NCBI GenBank assembly: GCA_964030785.1
Contig: OZ034975.1
Location: 32,455,769-32,519,768 of the forward strand
Source of the DNA: Siderastrea siderea
Lineage: Eukaryota; Cnidaria; Anthozoa; Scleractinia; Rhizangiidae
Direction: 5' to 3'
DNA: 64,000 nt
Shown: piece after piece, positions 42,932 to 54,339 of the stretch
Position numbering within the stretch: position 1 is the stretch's first letter
Layout of the letters: each line of letters opens with the position of its first letter
The notes under the pieces: model-generated
The model's input: the letters and a program-made list of their open reading frames with translations, nothing else
Told to the model about the DNA's origin: nothing
Databases searched by the model: none
Program-made: the position numbers and the translations under genes

Positions 42932-44202
42932 TTTAACTGAGTTTGCCAAGGTAATAAGACGCCGAAGAAATGTGCGGCTCCCTCGAACAACACGTGCTGC
43001 CCAATTAAGTTTGCCAAGAAGTCTTTGGAGGTGAAGTTTGGTACACTTACGTTTTGAGCTTGTCTCTTTGAGAAGGGATAACAACTCAGACACACGATCT
43101 TCTGATAGGCGGAGCTCACACAGAACAGTGTCGATTTCAACTCCAAGGAAAATCAGACATTGGGCAGGGTAGACGACTTTGGTCCAGTTGACAGTGAAGC
43201 CGAGAGACTCTAGTAAGGTTAACAGGGTGTCAAAAGCTGCTTTGCACTGAATTTGGGTTGGTTCAATGATGAGGAAGTCATCAAGATATGCCAGCACAGT
43301 ATACCCTCTGCAGGCCATCATACGACAGATCGCTTGTGTGAGGCGATGAAAAACCATTGGTGAGGCCCTGGCTCCAAAGGGGAGACGCTTATCATAAAGG
43401 TAGGTGGGGTGTTTTGAGTCGTTGAAGCACCAAGACATTCCTGTAACTCGCCAGCTGTCGGGGTGTGTGCCACGCTTCTGTAAGCATGTTTTAAGTCAAC
43501 TTTTGCCAACCAACAACCAGGTTGACAGAGGTTTGCTGCATCATCAACAGTAACATACTTGTAGTGTTCTAAATTCATATGTGAGTTAGCATTCATCATT
43601 AAGGGTCGACTACAATCTATGATCATTCGCATTTCATTGGAGTCCTTTCTAGGTACAGCTCCAAGTGCGTTAATGATAAGGGGCATATTGGCCTTGTGTG
43701 CTATAGCAAAGTGATCTTCTCGGAGACCCTTGACTAATTGCGCTTCAATTTGATCCTTAGCCCCAGGCCGCAGAGCAGACTTATTGTTGTGTGTAAAGGC
43801 GTGTGAAACCATTGAATCAGGGGAAAGTAGGTGAAATCCATTCTTAACACCATCTAAGATAAATTCCATATCTGGGTCATTGATTAGTTCTGTTGCCCAG
43901 GTCTCAAAAATTAAGTCTGTGGAGACCTTGGCTGCTTGGGGCTGCTTCTTAAACTCTGAGAAAGGCCCTGCATTGATAGGTAAACTTTCTCCACACTCTG
44001 CGGGATATGGTGTCCTTAAGACGGGATCAGTCCCTGCATTTAACAATCTGTAGTCAAAATACCATGCGGAGAAAACTCTGCAGGTGAGTGTGGGTTCAGT
44101 ATTGGGGGTCTTGAGCAGTAGCAGACTGGTACTGCCATTGTGGGTGGGTTCCCAAGCATTGCGGTTTGATGCAAACTTGATCATATTTACAGGAAGAGGC
44201 AA
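42932..44202 (-). pseudogene. Reverse transcriptase of the PAT-like element
   Basis: The N-terminal part (44202 to about 43460) has GAVPRKDSNEMRMIIDCSRP and AKVDLKHAYRSVA; the catalytic part (about 43460-42932) has KRLPFGARASPMVFHRL and the catalytic YLDDF, then the thumb (RLLGKLNWAARVVRGSRTFL). A one-base frame change near 43460 separates them. The sequence breaks off at SVKP, where copy 1 of the CCCC-ended transposon inserted. Confidence 0.85.
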
Positions 44203-44386
44203 AGCGGCAACCTTCCCTCCGTTGGTAATCGTAGCAAACTTGCTTTCCTGTTGCTGGGTTGAGGATTGGTCGGGACGTTTTGCGAGGAGGTGGGTGCGTC
44301 GGTGTGGGAGTTAGTGGATCTGGTCGGTGGAGTGTTTGGTGGGAGATGAACTGGCTGTCAGTACCCCATTTACAGTTTGTCGAAAA

Positions 44387-45226
44387 CTACATTCTGCGGT
44401 ACAAATCATCATATTGCACCACTTTCGGTAAGGGGTAACACTTTGGTAGTTCAGATATCTTTGAACTGTACATAATATACTCAAGAATGTCCTGGGTGGA
44501 CGAGAGAGACCCATCTTTCATGAGAGAATGCATAATACGAAAGTTAGCCGCTGACCATTGTGGGAATGAGATTTTGTCAAGAGACAGCTTCTTGTCCTGA
44601 GCGGTTTTTAATACAATTCTAGCATCACCAGAGGTTCCAAGCACGGTCTCCTTATCCTCCTGTAGTACTAAGGGGAGGGAGCTAATGAAATCAGGAATAA
44701 GTAGAGGACGTTTACCTAGCGAAGTGGAGGGCTCTAACAGCTGTTGCGCTGGATCTTGCTCCTCTTCGGTTAAACCTAGTAGGACTGGGTCTCCTAAAGA
44801 ATCCATGAGGGATTTGAGCTCGGACTGGACAACTGGATCCTGCTGGAGATTTTTTAAGGTTGGTTTTGCGACATGAATACCAACAGGAGTTGTTGTTGTG
44901 GTCGCCGTTGCCATGTTAGGCGCACTTGGTTGCGTGGACTCTCGCTGTACCTTCAACAACTCGAGTTTGGTGCGAGTAAGGTCCAGTTCCAGCTGTAAAT
45001 TTTGGTTTCGAAGATCTTCGAACGCTCTGTCGTTTACAGTGGGCTGCTCTGCTTTAAAGCTCGTCGGAGTAAGGTCTTTTATCATAGACTCAACCTGACT
45101 CAGTTCGCGTTTGACTGCTTCGCTCATCTGTTGAGGTGTTGCTGATTCTGCTACAAAGTCATCCGCGACGAAATCTTGTAGTTTAATCGGAGGTTTTGTA
45201 CTCCTGCTGCTCTTTCTAGTGCCCAT
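44387..45226 (-). CDS. Gag-like protein of the PAT-like element
   Basis: An intact 279-residue frame starts MGTRKSSRSTKPP, has a coiled-coil part (FEDLRNQNLQLELDLTRTKL), a Gln/Glu-rich linker and a C-terminal helical domain (WSAANFRIMHSLMKDGSLSS, DILEYIMYSSKISEL). Position before RT and this composition are those of DIRS-group gag proteins. It has no zinc knuckle in the visible part. It may be cut short by a frame change near 44390, since a second frame (44514-44311) continues. Confidence 0.65.
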   Translation of the reverse strand: MGTRKSSRSTKPPIKLQDFVADDFVAESATPQQMSEAVKRELSQVESMIKDLTPTSFKAEQPTVNDRAFEDLRNQNLQLELDLTRTKLELLKVQRESTQPSAPNMATATTTTTPVGIHVAKPTLKNLQQDPVVQSELKSLMDSLGDPVLLGLTEEEQDPAQQLLEPSTSLGKRPLLIPDFISSLPLVLQEDKETVLGTSGDARIVLKTAQDKKLSLDKISFPQWSAANFRIMHSLMKDGSLSSTQDILEYIMYSSKISELPKCYPLPKVVQYDDLYRRM

Positions 45227-45569
45227 AGTGTAAACATCAACAACAATGCACTGAAAGAAAACGATTCTGGAAGAATAAACTTGTGTTCAGCGAAGCTACG
45301 ATCTGTACAAGCACATGGCCAATGAACTGCGTAGAGCGCATGTCAGAGGAAGAAACTAGTACCAGTCCTCCCTCCTTCCCTTGCTGGAGTTAAATACAAA
45401 TAAATGGAATTATTTTAGACTAATTAATTAATATCCATACTTGACATCTAACAAGACAGAACACCTACAGTAATTCAATGCAAGTGGACACGAGAAATAT
45501 GTTTTACACAGATCAATCAGACAACCAAAACAGTTTGCAAGACTTTCAGCCCCTTAATTAAAACTGCAC

Positions 45570-46178
45570 AAACCATACCATCGTTGTACAACAGGCGATT
45601 ACAGGACATTGCCATCTTCATGTATAAAATTAAGCATAAATTGCTGTCAGAGAGACTCTGTAATCTTTTCCAATTAGACAGTGGCTTATATAATTTAAGA
45701 AAACGAGAATTTGTTCAACCTCGATTCTCTTCGGTAACATATGGAAAACACTCACTTCGTTACCTAGGGCCCAAACTTTGGAATGATCTCACTCCTAGAC
45801 TAAGAAATTTACCCTCTTTGAAGCAATTTAAGAACGTTATACGTGATCGGGACCTCACTGCGCTGGCTGCAAATGTCAGTGATTGTCGAGGCTGCAACCT
45901 ATGCCAAGAATGACTGGCCGCCAACATTACATGACATAATTTTTATTTTTAACATAATTTTTATTTTTATATTTTAATATAGTTGAAGAAACAGAATTTT
46001 AATATATTTTTACAGTTTTTTAGCTTAGTTAATTGTTGTAATTAGGCTTTTTAAATGTATATAAATATTTTCCATTTTATATATATTAATTACGTTTTTA
46101 GTTAGGCAGGTTAGGTGTCCACAATTAGTAGAGGGGACTTTTCCCCTCAGCTACTACAGTTTTTGACACGTTAATAAA

Positions 46179-46216
<38 letters not shown>
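45570..46216 (+). pseudogene. LINE 3' end inserted in CCCC-ended copy 2
   Basis: The frame 45584-45913 reads VTYGKHSLRYLGPKLWNDLTP, LPSLKQFKN and CRGCNLCQE, the C-terminal tail of an L2/CR1- or Rex-like LINE ORF2. A 3' UTR and an ATT/TTA microsatellite (46180-46216) follow. Copy 1 lacks it at the matching place (about 42000), so it is a later, 5'-truncated insertion. Confidence 0.8.
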
Positions 46217-47619
46217 TGGTCAACATCCTCACTTTATAACCACCAGCAGTGCCCATGTTTCCTCCACAGGGCTGTGATTGGATTGTATCATTTGCAAATG
46301 GTAGCCCAATTAAAGTGGGATGATTCACAACACCTGGTGTTACAGTTAGAAAATTAAAAAAATTTCCCCTGGGGTTGTTCAACTCTGTAGTACCAAAATA
46401 AACTTAGGGTTCCTGTAAAAGTTCCAAAAATGCCACATCTCAGTATTATTCCAGTAATAATTTTGTTACACGCAAGTCTTCACTTTTGAGTTTGCAAATC
46501 ACGTAAAAATGCTATTTTCACTTAATGAAGTCTGAATTTTTTTAAAGATTCATGAAACATAACAACGACTAAAACAACAACAATAACAATAACAATAAAA
46601 TTAGTAGTAAAAGTAATAATAATAACCTATAAGAGTAAGGCATGTCATAAATTCACTCTCTTTTCTAGATAGCTTGTTACTGAAAACAAAGCCAAGATTC
46701 TTTGAAGTGGGATTTCCATCCCTGGGGTAGATTCTGGAATAACATAACTCTTGAATGTCCCATCCATGGGATTTATAATTTATATGAGCAAAATCCCAAC
46801 TCATGCCTGGGGGGCTGCCTGGGCACTGCTGGGTTTGACTGAAAATGCTACGAAGCAAGCCTCTACAGTCTACAGATGACATTAAAACTCTTATTAACAT
46901 ACTCCTGGATGTCAGAAGCTAAGTGGAGCTGTCCACCAAAACATGTAAGAAAAGCCTCTGCTACCCAGTGTACAATTAATTTTGTAACCTTGTTCCAAAA
47001 GAACATGTTCTTACAACTGACAATTACAATTTTATAATTCTGTTTTCACTGTTCCACTCTTAGCTCATTAACTGCCAGTAAATTTTGTTTGGTAATACTG
47101 CACTTCCAGCAAAAAAATTGCATCCACATCAATCAGAGGCCATTAAACTACAATAAAACAAAAACAAATGTGTTGTTAAAACCACTTAAAACCGGCATCA
47201 TTTTTTCTAACGGTTAGCATTTGTTTAATACCTCCTCTCTAGTCACACCAGTGATATTCATTTTACAGTAGCTTAAAATGTTTTCATATTATAGTTGTAT
47301 TTGTGCCAGTTAAAATTATCCATAAGCTGGTAAGCTCAAACGTTGACCATGGCCTGTATGACACAAATAACACATAACGTCTGATAACACATCCAGCTTT
47401 TTTTCATTCATCAAGAATGAAATCATATCACCGTGCACTCTAATAACTTCAAAATATTTAAAGACAGGTCTAAAATACAAACACTTCATCACACAAAGTG
47501 GGTTAAAATATAAACTAAGAAAATTAAGACTTAAGCTTACGCGCTTCACAGCGTTCGTGTATTTAAGTTGATCCTGCCTATCAAAAGTCATCATTTTCAA
47601 AAGTTATCATCTGTTATTA

Positions 47620-48658
47620 CAGTCAACGCGCTTCACGCATGAACGGTCATTTAATGAAGATTGCATTCTTCACGTGCGCATTCCTTTCTTTAATTGGATA
47701 AACGTATTCTTGTCGATAGATTGAAAGATAACGATTTTTTTTCGATGAACGAAATCGATTCTTCAAAAGGTCACACGTAACATCAGAAATCGTCTACATG
47801 GCGCACTCGAAAGAAGTGCTAATCAATTACTTCAGGGATGTCATCCGTTATCAAGGATCTTAACCTCCACAACAAAACAAGAAAATGGTCGAGTCGTCGC
47901 GTGGTCTGAATAGTGTCGGACGATTTTATGAACAGCTCCTTTTGGCACTCTCGTGTTCCGTGGAATATCTGACAACCCCAATCCAGCATTGAAAAGGTTA
48001 ACGATTTCGTTCCTTGCATTAAAAGGCAAAGGTTTACTCGTTCCTTGCATTAGATGGCACAGATTTACTCGTTCCTTGCATTAGAAGGCAAAGGTTTACC
48101 AGGATCCTAAAAGCTCCAAAGCGAATTTCTTGCCATTAGAAGGTTAGGAAACATAAACTTTCATGTTCCGATGATGTGCAAACCTATGTAGACCGCAACA
48201 AACTGCGGCGAAAACCGTTACAGGTTTAAAATTGTTGCGGCTGTTGTTTATATTTTCTGCGGGTTTCCCATTAAGCCACGAAAAATCCAGCCAAAGAATA
48301 AGTTACCTTGTTAAAATTAGAGACTCCTTTGGATTTTCTTTCTAAGGATTTTCTCTTTACGGGTTATTTTTGTCGGCTTTATGTTCTCGCCATTTTTTGC
48401 GCCGGCTTGAAAACAATGAAAATATCACGCGTGACATACCGGAAAATTGAGCTAAAAAAAACTAACTTTTCAGTTCTCTTCGGAAAGTTTGAATTATTAT
48501 TACGATGTAACAAAAAAATTTCGAATAACTAAAATAGTGTTTCCAATATAGAATCCAAGTTTCAAAGAATCGCTAAATTTTTTGAAGAATGAAATCGAAG
48601 AATGAACTAATCAATGAATATTTGAAGTTGAGTGTTCATGCGTGAACCGCGTTGACTG
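47620..48658. mobile_element. Tc1/mariner-type element with TA duplication
   Basis: CAGTCAACGCG at 47620 and CGCGTTGACTG ending at 48658 are flanked by TA (47618-47619 and 48659-48660). Copy 1 has the uninterrupted site CTGTTATTAAAACTTACC (inverted, near 40592-40615), so the insertion is proven. On the minus strand about 47841-48050 encodes LPFNARNEIVNLFNAGLGLS and a KIVRHY helix, a paired-like helix-turn-helix typical of Tc1 transposases. The DDE part is not recognisable, so it is a dead copy. Confidence 0.85.
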
Positions 48659-50729
48659 TAAAACTTACCTCGTTTTTAAAATGTAAGTGATCCATATTCA
48701 CCGTTTTATGAGTAATTTTAAATGATTTTCTCCAAGAAAACGTGAAGAAACTGACCGTTGATCTGCAATGGCGAAATCGAACGATCCCTCTTGTGAAAGG
48801 CCGCTGACCACGCAGGCTTATCTAGTCACCAGCTCCTTCGCATCCTTTTACTGAAAATGACGCCTGACCGTAACAGTTACATGTTGATTACTGCTGATTA
48901 CATATCAGTCTTTTCTTCCCTGTTTAAAGGGTTTATGCTTTACTAGAAAACAAAGAGGAACCATTTAAAGAGATCTATAGATGACAAGAAAAAATTACAT
49001 CTATATTCTTGTAAAGCAAGGAAAATATGGAATCCCATTGTGAGAACGAACTTCACTGCGCTGCCACATTGCCACCTCTTTCGACTGAAGTCTGACACTA
49101 TTAAAGTAGGATGAAGCTCAAGCATACTAGAAAGGTAAAGCCAGATTTACAAACAGTTAATATTGAATTGGATAAAAATGTATAGCGTATTCCACTGGCA
49201 AAACCTAATCAATTTCAGTAGAATATTTGAATAAAAATGTGAAAGATGGTCCAACATAGTTAACCATGGTCACATGAATCAGAATTGTTCAGGATCTGAG
49301 GATGATGGCTTTTGTAATCTATCGAGATTTGCCAGTGTCAAACTAGCCGGTTTTCAAAGTTATTGTATGTTTACTCACAAAGTGGTGTTGACTTTTTTGT
49401 TTTGTTTTGTTTTAATTTAATTCAACCTTACACAAGGTCTTTTGTTAGTTTTAAGAAAACTGTGAATTGACATGATTTTTAAACCACTATAATGCGGTTA
49501 CTACGTTCTTCTCATCACCAAAGCATTTCACGTGTACACCTTAGTCTTAGATACTTGTCAAATGAATACTAAAGATGGTTTATTGTCCAGTTGTGTTGGT
49601 ATAATTTTGTGAAATAATTTGGTGAAGTTATTGAATTAGCAAAACATGGTTGAACATGATTTATCATGGTTGCCTGGCGAAATCAAATATCAGTATTTTC
49701 ACTGCTACAGCTGTAAAAAAGCAATTTTTATAGTTTTCATCCACCATTTGTACATTTTCCTTAATCATACCACAGTGTCATTAAGTTTTCAGAAATTAAA
49801 TAGTTCAAAAACTAAACCATGGTTGAACATGGTTTACCATAAACTGCTGCGGGAAAATGTCTGGTCTGATGTCATGTTCAGGCTAAAGCATGATCTTTTG
49901 ATTTTTTATTACCTTTGCTTAGTGCCAAATAGAATAAGATGATATCTTAGTTTGAGGTTTGCTCCAAATAAAAAAAAATTATGATAAGTGCTCATTTGAC
50001 CATGGTTGACAATGTACCATGGTCAACTCTTATCCAGAGACCATGGTCAGACACCATTGCCACAACACTGTCAACCATGGTCAAACATGGTTGGCAATGA
50101 AAAACAATGGTACCATAGTCATCCTGTCGCCGGGGTTTGGTTAAAGAAGCAAAATTTCCCGTGTTTTTGTGTTCGGCAGAATTCAACTTCACTAAGCCTG
50201 GCCCTTAACAAGAAGCTTGGATACCCCAAGCCAGTTTCACGGTATGGTTTATTTCAATGTTTGTGCTGTCTATTGAATGAGGATTTGAGACCATTTAGAA
50301 TTATGGCACATGTTAAATTATTTCACAGAAGTTAGGCTCCAAATCAGTTTCTACGTGATCATCAAAACCTGCCTTTTAGTTTGGAATTGTTTGTGTTCAG
50401 TAGATTTCGCTACTGCTGTTTTACACTGTCTAGTTACTGAAAAAGACGTTCTGTCGATAGAAAGTGCCTATCTTTTTCTCTGCGCTTTAGTTTACCAGTG
50501 CGATGCAAGTTTATAGTACTGATTTTCAAGATTAATTTCCTGTGATTTTGACCTCTCGAACCGGCGAACCAATTTCCTCGTTTTTTGGAAAATAAAGCGC
50601 TTCTGGCGAAAATGAACCACATCAGGTTTCTAGCTTGACTAACACCTAATTATATGCAAAATACGAAAGAAATCGATTTTTCGACTACTGCCGCTAAATT
50701 AAAATTTTGCTTGACTTTTACTGAAAGTC

Positions 50730-53027
50730 TCGCCCCATGTAAAGGAATTGTGGATTCCGGATTTCACACCGTGGATTCTGGATTCCGAACGTTGGATTCC
50801 GGATTCCAAACATTTTAAGATTCCGGATTCCAAAGTTCTTATCTCTGATTTTCATTCGTTCTTCAAAGGCCAATATTTTGCACTTTGAGTATGAAGTCGT
50901 CAATCTAAACAGGGAGTTCAATTACTCTCCAAAAGATCAAAGTGTATTTGAATTTCCGAAAGCATGTGTTAATGCCGATGCATCTCTATAATCGATAATC
51001 AGTTTTCTAATTTAATTATACGACTTTTTGATGACCACTATTTGTTTGTTTGATAGTGGACTCCACCAAGAATTTGTTTTAATTTTGGCCCCTTCGCTAG
51101 AATTTCAGACACGGAGATTTCAGTAGTTTTCCAATAAGCAGCGGCCTGCTATGTGACAGAGGAGTAGTAGTAGGAAAAAAGGCGTCGTAAGAGTCCCTTA
51201 AATCTACGGGGGCTGGGGGCATGCTCCCCCAGAAAATTTTGAAAACTAGATGCTCGGAAATGCAATTTCCAGCATTCTGGACATCAAATAGAGTTTTGTT
51301 CATGAAAATTTTCGCTGCGATATGGGGACTATTTTCCTTGAAGAAAAGGGGTGCTTTTACGTCGCACACTTAGAGTGAGATCAGTGAAGACAGGAAAGTT
51401 CTGTGAGTCGAAGAATACGGTTGTTCGTCCTTATCCGAGAAGACTATAATGTCTAACCATTTGCAGATGCGAAACAAAGGCAGCACATTCTACTCAGTTA
51501 TTTTAAGACCCTGCGTGTTGGTTCGGCCGGTCATCGAAACCGAACCTACCGCTCCGAAGTCTGGTACCCAACCAATTAAGCCAACCAGTCGGCGGTTTTG
51601 GAGGACACTGCCTCTTCGGTGGTGTCTGGTGTCTGCCGGTTACCGCAGGTCTACTGCCATCTATAGGGCCTTATAAGTAACGCTTTCTATTAATGCTTTC
51701 GCGAGGGCTCCCGCTGAGAGTTGATTGAGCGTTTATGAAAGAAGGAAGCAACAAGAGCCCGCGACTGTAAGTCGTTTAAACTACACTGCTGTTCGAAAAG
51801 AGTAAGGGACGTAGACCCTGCTGTTGTGGTGAACCTTTGATGGGTTGGGTGGGTAATTAAAGGGTTGATGTTAATTGGACGCAGTCCTATTTTATCCCCT
51901 CACTGTATTGATTCCCCGTGGTGAAAAATTAAACACATAAATAAATAATTTACTGGTTAAAATGTCGTTTTGAATAAACATTCCCTCTGTACAGAAGACT
52001 TTTACTCCAGTCTGCACTCTTGCCCGCATTGCTAAGATTTCTGTGAAATGCTTTGGAAGGCCGATGTAAGACTTTTTCCTAGGCTGATCGCTGTGAAAGA
52101 AATTTGCTTTTGGCAAAATTTTTCCTTTTATGTTTTGTTTTACTTCGCCTTAATTCAGCCCCCCTCCATACTTTCCCTAATGGTCCGTCCCTAACAGGTC
52201 TTGTTGAGTCTTGCTTAGTGTCCACCCACCCCTCATCCGATCGTTTGTTGGGGAGGATCGTTACGTGACCAACCAAAAGAACGTTTGCGTGGGATCGGAG
52301 GCTAGTTAAAGGGCGGATGAGCTCTCTACGAGTCAACGGTCACCCATCACATTCGAAGCAAAATAATTCAAATACTTGGTAATGCTGCTCAAAGATTTTT
52401 GATTTCATGATGTCCAGATCTGGCACATTAAAGATGTCTTAATAAAACACTGCGAGGATATGTACGACTACCAAATAGCTATGTATTTATCAACTATCTT
52501 TCCCGCTCAGCCTTGTACTTCTTTCGTTGTTTCCGTCTTTGATTAACAGATCATCAAAACAGCAGAATAAAACGGGAAACGTTGGATACCACTACATGTA
52601 GCTCAATGTGAAACCCCGCATGAAAGAAAACACCTGTGAACGGTGTTGACCGTTTCGGAGACAGTGGGGGTAAAGGTCAGAAACGTTCAGAAAGACGGCA
52701 TGACAGAAAATGATCTTAAACATATAAAACATGTGCCCAGTAAGGAACCCAGCCGCAGGTGTTAGGTGGCCAAACACTTTTTGGTGATGGTGGTGGTAGG
52801 GGACGCCAGAGGGAGGGGTAGGTTGTGATTTGTTATGTAATTACCACTAACAGTGTAGTACATTCCAGACCGAGATTCCATGGTTATGGATGAGGTTGGA
52901 TTCCGGATTCCACGGGTTGGATTCCGGATTCCAGGGACTGGATTCCGGATTCCAAAGCCCAGGATTCCGGATTCCAAAGGCGAAAAAATGTTGGATTCCG
53001 GATTCCGGACTCCCTTACATGGGGCGA
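50730..53027. mobile_element. Transposon with TIR TCGCCCCATGTAA and TSD AAAGTC
   Basis: Perfect 13-bp inverted ends TCGCCCCATGTAA (50730) and TTACATGGGGCGA (53027) are flanked by AAAGTC (50724-50729 and 53028-53033). Just inside each end is a minisatellite of GGATTCCGGATTCCA units (50750-50840 and 52895-53010). The interior (51.0-52.8 kb) has no recognisable transposase. It sits 10 bp from the right tip of the outer TAA-flanked element and 72 bp before an Ig exon. Confidence 0.88.
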
Positions 53028-53099
53028 AAAGTCGCTCTAAATGAGTATCAGCATGCACAATTGTCCTCCTTAATGCAAAGTTTCCCTTTTAATTGTCAG

Positions 53100-53351
53100 T
53101 TCCTGCAGAGATCAAGTGGTTAACAGGAAATATAACTGTCAACAAAACAAATCCCATCGATTTAAGATGGGACGTATCTGGTTACCCACCGCCGCTTATC
53201 ACATGGAAAAAAGATGGAAAAGAAAAAGGATCAGGGAGTAGCATTCTTCATATTCCAAGCAGCACAAGAAACGACAATGGAACCTATGTGTGCATAGCAG
53301 AAAATGCGGGTGTGGGAAGAGCAGAAATGACAACATTTGTCACCGTTTATT
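53100..53351 (+). CDS. Exon: Ig-like domain lacking the first cysteine
   Basis: Acceptor TTTAATTGTCAG and donor T|GTAAGT bound 252 bases (84 codons, phase 1-1). The domain has PIDLRWDVSGYPPPLITWKK with Trp in place of the B-strand cysteine, the core Trp in ITWKKDG and NGTYVCIAENAG. Only the F-strand cysteine is present. The fold is otherwise I-set. Confidence 0.88.
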
Positions 53352-54339
53352 GTAAGTAAAAGAGAAAAAAAGAGTATAAACTGCTATTGATGTAATGTCT
53401 GCTAAAAAGTAAAATGCGACCCTAAAAGTAGCCAGAGATTGTAAGAGATTATTTCACTTTCTTTCGCTGGAGAACATCTGCGTGAGCTTCAAATAGGAGA
53501 ACTTCCGTATTGCCGTTGTAGGACAATCCAGATATGATTAATAGTCCTTCTGTTTCTCATTAACAATACTTACATCTGATTCAGTTCCTACTCGTTGGGA
53601 AGTTGCCAGCTGATTTGTGTGCATATCAAGCAATTTAAGAGTAGTAACGCTATAAAATATTTTACAAATGTGTTACCTTGTACCATATCAGCACGTAACT
53701 TATTTAATATTAGTGTGACATTTTCCGGGCATGTTGTTTGATCTGTTTGAACTATTCCTTTGGGCTACATTCAAAGATTGTTGTCTTGTTTTCCTTAACA
53801 ATCGAGCATATTTGTAAATAAATGGAATATTACGTACAAAAAATTTGCATGTCCTATTCCATAGCTTCTAACACTTGCTCAACACATTCATGTAACTGTC
53901 ATGATAAATTGGTACTTGTAAATATGCCATGTAACAGCATCTTTAGTTATTAAAGTCCGATCAAACCTACTAGTGTGGAATTAATTCTGTGATCTTTAAA
54001 CTAAGACCTTTAAAATAATGGTCATCACCAATTATTCGTTGCTTGAAGGGCAACACGTTTGCTTTCAATAAGAGAACATCTTTATCAATGAAGCTTCACC
54101 CTTAATACAAGTGTGTCCTTAGGAGCCCTTGCGAGTTACGATGGTGGCTTTGCGCAGTGTATCTCTTTGACTCTTACAGTCCCTGCGAATTGCATTTTTA
54201 AACGTCGAGACATTCACATCATTTCTTCGTCAATGGGCAACTCAGACGCACAGAGAGGAAAATGAACCCTTGTATATCAACCGTAATGCATATGTACTCC
54301 TTAATTACTATAATTACTATAATTACTTGTATCCTCAAT
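53352..54339. other. Intron sequence without recognised features
   Basis: AT-rich, no gene, no clear repeat border. Confidence 0.5.

Larger units (their letters stand above)
37081..45420 (-). mobile_element. PAT-like (DIRS-order) tyrosine-recombinase retrotransposon
   Basis: Read on the minus strand: gag (45226-44387), reverse transcriptase (44202-42932), RNase H (39133-38519) and tyrosine recombinase (38589-37575). Split direct repeats flank the coding part: A1 at 45420-45288, B1 at about 37535-37418, A2 at 37417-37285 and B2 at about 37190-37081. The A copies are both 133 bp. The A1-ORFs-B1-A2-B2 layout is that of PAT/Ngaro-type elements, which integrate by a recombinase from a circular intermediate. 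Comparison with the empty site in copy 1 (about 42143) shows no duplication beyond a few bases, as expected. The element is dead: frameshifts occur in RT and recombinase, and copy 1 of the CCCC element splits RT from RNase H. Confidence 0.85.
36300..50135. mobile_element. CCCC-ended transposon, copy 2 (interrupted)
   Basis: The left end CCCCTGTGTCAGGA (36300) and right end TCCTGTCGCCGGGG (50135) are imperfect inverted termini. The left segment 36300-37080 and right segment 45421-50135 align, inverted, with copy 1 at 39134-42931, which proves they are one element split by the retrotransposon at 37081-45420. Its own length is about 5.5 kb, including a LINE (45570-46216) and a Tc1/mariner relic (47620-48658) absent from copy 1. 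Both ends carry dense CATGGTCAACCATG-type motifs. Open frames shared by both copies (for instance 46601-46900, minus) have no recognisable transposase. No target duplication is visible at 36299/50136. Confidence 0.8.
34965..53037. mobile_element. Outer element of the nest: long-TIR transposon with TAA duplication
   Basis: The termini GAGCGACTTTCAGTAAA (34965) and, after removing an insertion, the matching inverted end at 53037 are flanked by TAA (34962-34964 and 53038-53040). Inverted arms of about 520 bp run 34965-35495 and 50196-50729. The 3-bp TAA duplication is PIF/Harbinger-like. The element itself is only about 1.9 kb; the rest of this span is later insertions, namely the CCCC-ended element at 36300-50135 and a second transposon (50730-53027) that landed in its right terminus. 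Confidence 0.75.
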
